NCBI GenBank assembly: GCA_002329645.1
Contig: DCTS01000094.1
Location: forward strand, 1 to 7,059
Length of the DNA stretch: 7,059 bases
Source of the DNA: Lachnoclostridium sp. UBA1434
GTDB taxonomy: Bacteria > Bacillota > Clostridia > Lachnospirales > Lachnospiraceae
Direction: 5' to 3'
Shown: in pieces, positions 5,892-7,059 of the stretch
Position numbering within the stretch: the first letter of the stretch is position 1
Layout: every line of letters begins with the position of its first letter
The notes under the pieces: model-generated
What the model saw: the letters and a program-made list of their open reading frames with translations, nothing else
Told to the model about the DNA's origin: nothing
Database searches by the model: none
Made by a program: the position numbers and the translations under genes

Positions 5892-6467
5892 TTATTCAAG
5901 TTCGGTCAGCCAATTTTTGAAATCAACCACAGCTTTATCCGTAAATTTTTCGATATACTCCGGAGGAAAAACAGAGGACGGTCCTATATTATTTTCATTA
6001 TGCCATTTATAAGTCCCGGATATATAGTTGACTATGTCTTTATTATTATATCCGAAGTTATTATCACACATAATTTCCGTATATGCCATTATGTCATCCC
6101 ATATGCGCTTAGTCCATTCTAAACGATGATAATACCATGCGCTGGCAAGTGCTATCTCATGCCTGTAATTCCAGAGCCAATTTTCGTCCGTATTTTCTTC
6201 AATATATCCTTTAAATGCACTGATATCCCATTTATAATCCAGATAAAGGTGAAATATTATCCCCTTGTTAAAATCATTATGTAAATCTTCCTTAAGCGCC
6301 AGCTCCCCAAGGGCATTAAGCCTGTCCTTGCAATCCCTTAAGTGCAGCCTGTCCTTTTCCTTCCAACCGCTTATGCAATCCGGTGCTATATTGCCAACCC
6401 AAAAAAGTCCGCTTGAGTTAGGATCATATTTGTATGCTGCCAGTAAATGAATCATAACAGATGGCAT
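5892..6467 (-). CDS. zinc-dependent phospholipase C-like protein
   Basis: This 191-aa protein resembles the zinc-dependent phospholipase C/S1-P1-like helical family (PF00882 type) seen as short cytosolic proteins in Clostridia. It starts MPSVMIHLLAAYKY, has WVGNIAPDCISGW (23-35) and HLRDCKDRL (42-50), and then FHLYLDYKWD (72-81). The likely metal ligands in this scheme are His7, Asp30, His42, His73 and Asp77, with later histidines at 103 and 114. Unlike secreted clostridial alpha-toxin-type phospholipases, it has no signal peptide, and it is shorter, so phospholipase activity should not be assumed; a cytosolic metal-dependent hydrolase is a fairer reading. ATG at 6467 follows AGAGGTGG. A strong promoter about 120 bp upstream makes it the first gene of the run that continues with the cupin gene. 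Confidence 0.7.
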   Translation of the reverse strand: MPSVMIHLLAAYKYDPNSSGLFWVGNIAPDCISGWKEKDRLHLRDCKDRLNALGELALKEDLHNDFNKGIIFHLYLDYKWDISAFKGYIEENTDENWLWNYRHEIALASAWYYHRLEWTKRIWDDIMAYTEIMCDNNFGYNNKDIVNYISGTYKWHNENNIGPSSVFPPEYIEKFTDKAVVDFKNWLTELE

Positions 6468-6577
6468 TCTTCCACCTCTTTATCCGTTTATTCTTATGTA
6501 ATATTCCGGCCAATATGGGGTAAGCTAAAACCCGGCTTATTAATCAATATGTATCCCTTGTCGGCCTCTAAATATAT
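6468..6577 (-). other. 5' leader of the PLC-like gene
   Basis: About 110 nt separate the predicted transcription start (near 6577) from the start codon. I see short possible pairings (TAAGC with GCTTA, GGGT with ACCC) but no terminator and no riboswitch or T-box consensus that I recognise. It contains the ribosome-binding site AGAGGTGG next to the start codon. Confidence 0.4.
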
Positions 6578-6583
6578 GCATCC

Positions 6584-6612
6584 ATAATAATACAACATAT
6601 ATTTATTGTCAA
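6584..6612 (-). promoter_or_regulatory. sigma-A promoter of the PLC-like/cupin gene run
   Basis: On the minus strand a perfect -35 box TTGACA (6607-6612) and a -10 box TATTAT (6584-6589, five of six matches) are separated by exactly 17 bp. It lies downstream of the rRNA terminator, so it restarts transcription for the protein genes. It is probably the main promoter for the five genes that follow, because no equally good promoter is seen in the later gaps. Confidence 0.75.
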
Positions 6613-6665
6613 TTTGTACCTGCAACAAATTATACAATTAATATAATTCGCTTTTGGGAGACTGC

Positions 6666-6812
6666 TGCAAATATATATAAATACATATATGCATGCATAT
6701 CTGTGCATTATGCGCTCATAAATTTGCACATAAATTTTTACTCGTAAATATATGCAACCAAATATTTGCTTGCAGTTATAAGCACGCACAGATTTGCTCG
6801 TATTTTTGTATG
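6666..6812. repeat. degenerate 14-bp tandem array between rRNA terminator and promoter
   Basis: From 6715 to 6812 the sequence keeps an exact 14-bp period through seven units: CTCATAAATTTGCA, CATAAATTTTTACT, CGTAAATATATGCA, ACCAAATATTTGCT, TGCAGTTATAAGCA, CGCACAGATTTGCT and CGTATTTTTGTATG. Most end in TGCA or TGCT after an AT-rich core. Earlier units in the same style lie at 6666-6679, 6680-6693 and 6694-6707, with a 7-nt half unit at 6708-6714. A perfect palindrome ATATGCATGCATAT sits at 6687-6700. No convincing coding region lies here. Confidence 0.75.
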
Positions 6813-6846
6813 AAAAAAAGCCTCAAGCTGTTATGCTCAAGGCTTT
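6813..6846 (-). terminator. intrinsic terminator of the rRNA operon
   Basis: Read on the minus strand, AAAGCCTTGAGC pairs with GCTTGAGGCTTT across a 6-nt loop (ATAACA). This gives a continuous 12-bp stem that includes two adjacent G-U wobbles, followed at once by seven U residues. On the plus strand those two pairs would be A-C mismatches and no T-tract follows the hairpin, so the terminator works in the rRNA direction. Confidence 0.92.
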
Positions 6847-6916
6847 GATTTATCTTATTTAGTTTTATTGACCAGTCTGCACGGAAAATGTTTTCTATCT
6901 GTTCCAAACCCTTTTC
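6847..6916 (-). other. 23S rRNA 3' trailer without a 5S gene
   Basis: These ~70 nt lie between the expected mature 23S 3' end and the terminator hairpin. They hold no sequence resembling 5S rRNA (which would need about 117 nt) and no tRNA. They presumably serve as the processing trailer of the rRNA precursor. Confidence 0.6.
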
Positions 6917-7059
6917 AGGTCAAGCCCTCGGCCTATTAGTAACAGTCAGCTCAATACATTACTGCACTTCCACCTCTGTCCTATCTACCTGGTACTCTTC
7001 CAGGGGCCTTACTAGTTTATACTATGGGATATCTTATCTTGAGGGGGGCTTCACGCTTA
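6917..7059 (-). rRNA. 23S ribosomal RNA, 3' end (partial)
   Basis: The reverse complement matches the conserved last ~140 nt of bacterial 23S rRNA. It reads TAAGCGTGAAGCCCCCCTCA, then AAGATAAGATATCCCATAG, the AGAGGTGGAAGTGC segment, GAGCTGACTGTTACTAATAG and finally GCCGAGGGCTTGACC. This last block pairs with the 5' end of 23S in helix 1. The gene continues beyond the right edge, so only its 3' portion is seen. The mature end is placed by analogy with Firmicutes 23S genes and may be off by a base or two. Confidence 0.96.

Noticed and set aside
6568..6789. 73-codon minus-strand open frame rich in Ile, Tyr and Cys
   Set aside because: It is a by-product of the AT-rich 14-bp repeat array, overlaps the promoter at 6584-6612, and has no convincing ribosome-binding site.
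1801..6812. The tandem arrays considered as CRISPR
   Set aside because: Units are 14-26 bp with no unique spacers between them, repeats are degenerate, and no cas genes are present.

Overview
The window looks like a moderately low-GC clostridial (Firmicutes) chromosome. Ribosome-binding sites are strong AGGAGG/GGGAGG types, sigma-A-type promoters are easy to read, and the 3' end of the 23S rRNA resembles those of Clostridia. The narrower affiliation (Lachnospiraceae-like or Clostridium-like) is only a guess. Every gene that can be supported lies on the minus strand, the same direction as the rRNA operon, so transcription runs from the right edge to the left.

Layout in transcription order. 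The right edge (6917-7059) is the last ~143 nt of a 23S rRNA. A ~70 nt trailer and an intrinsic terminator (6813-6846) follow, with no 5S rRNA in between. Next is an AT-rich spacer made of a degenerate 14-bp tandem array (6666-6812) and a good promoter (6584-6612). This promoter drives a run of small genes: a zinc-phospholipase-C-like protein (5892-6467), a one-domain cupin (5236-5739), a protein with a ParB/sulfiredoxin-like DGHTR motif (4615-5202), a histidine phosphatase (3987-4568) and an unrecognised 365-aa, probably helical protein (2820-3917). After a 129-bp gap come a PhzF-family isomerase (1905-2690) and a GNAT acetyltransferase (1285-1779). A separate strong promoter (1198-1226) starts a two-gene unit: a standalone DUF5680 protein (718-1161) and a C_GCAxxG_C_C family cysteine-rich protein (203-643). 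The left edge carries tRNA-Cys(GCA) at 9-79 with its own promoter.

The genes do not form a recognisable pathway. They read as a string of small accessory or housekeeping-peripheral enzymes (acetyl transfer, isomerisation, phosphate removal, metal-dependent cupin chemistry) between an rRNA operon and a tRNA. I found no mobile element, CRISPR array, phage gene or defence system.

The most unusual feature is in the spacers. Four separate gaps each hold their own short degenerate tandem array with a different unit length (14, 26, 18 and 17 bp) and unrelated sequence. In one of them the repeat unit carries the Shine-Dalgarno sequence of the next gene. The other points worth a second look are the ParB-like single-domain protein, the missing 5S rRNA, a palindrome in the spacer of the DUF5680 promoter, and the unassigned 365-aa protein.
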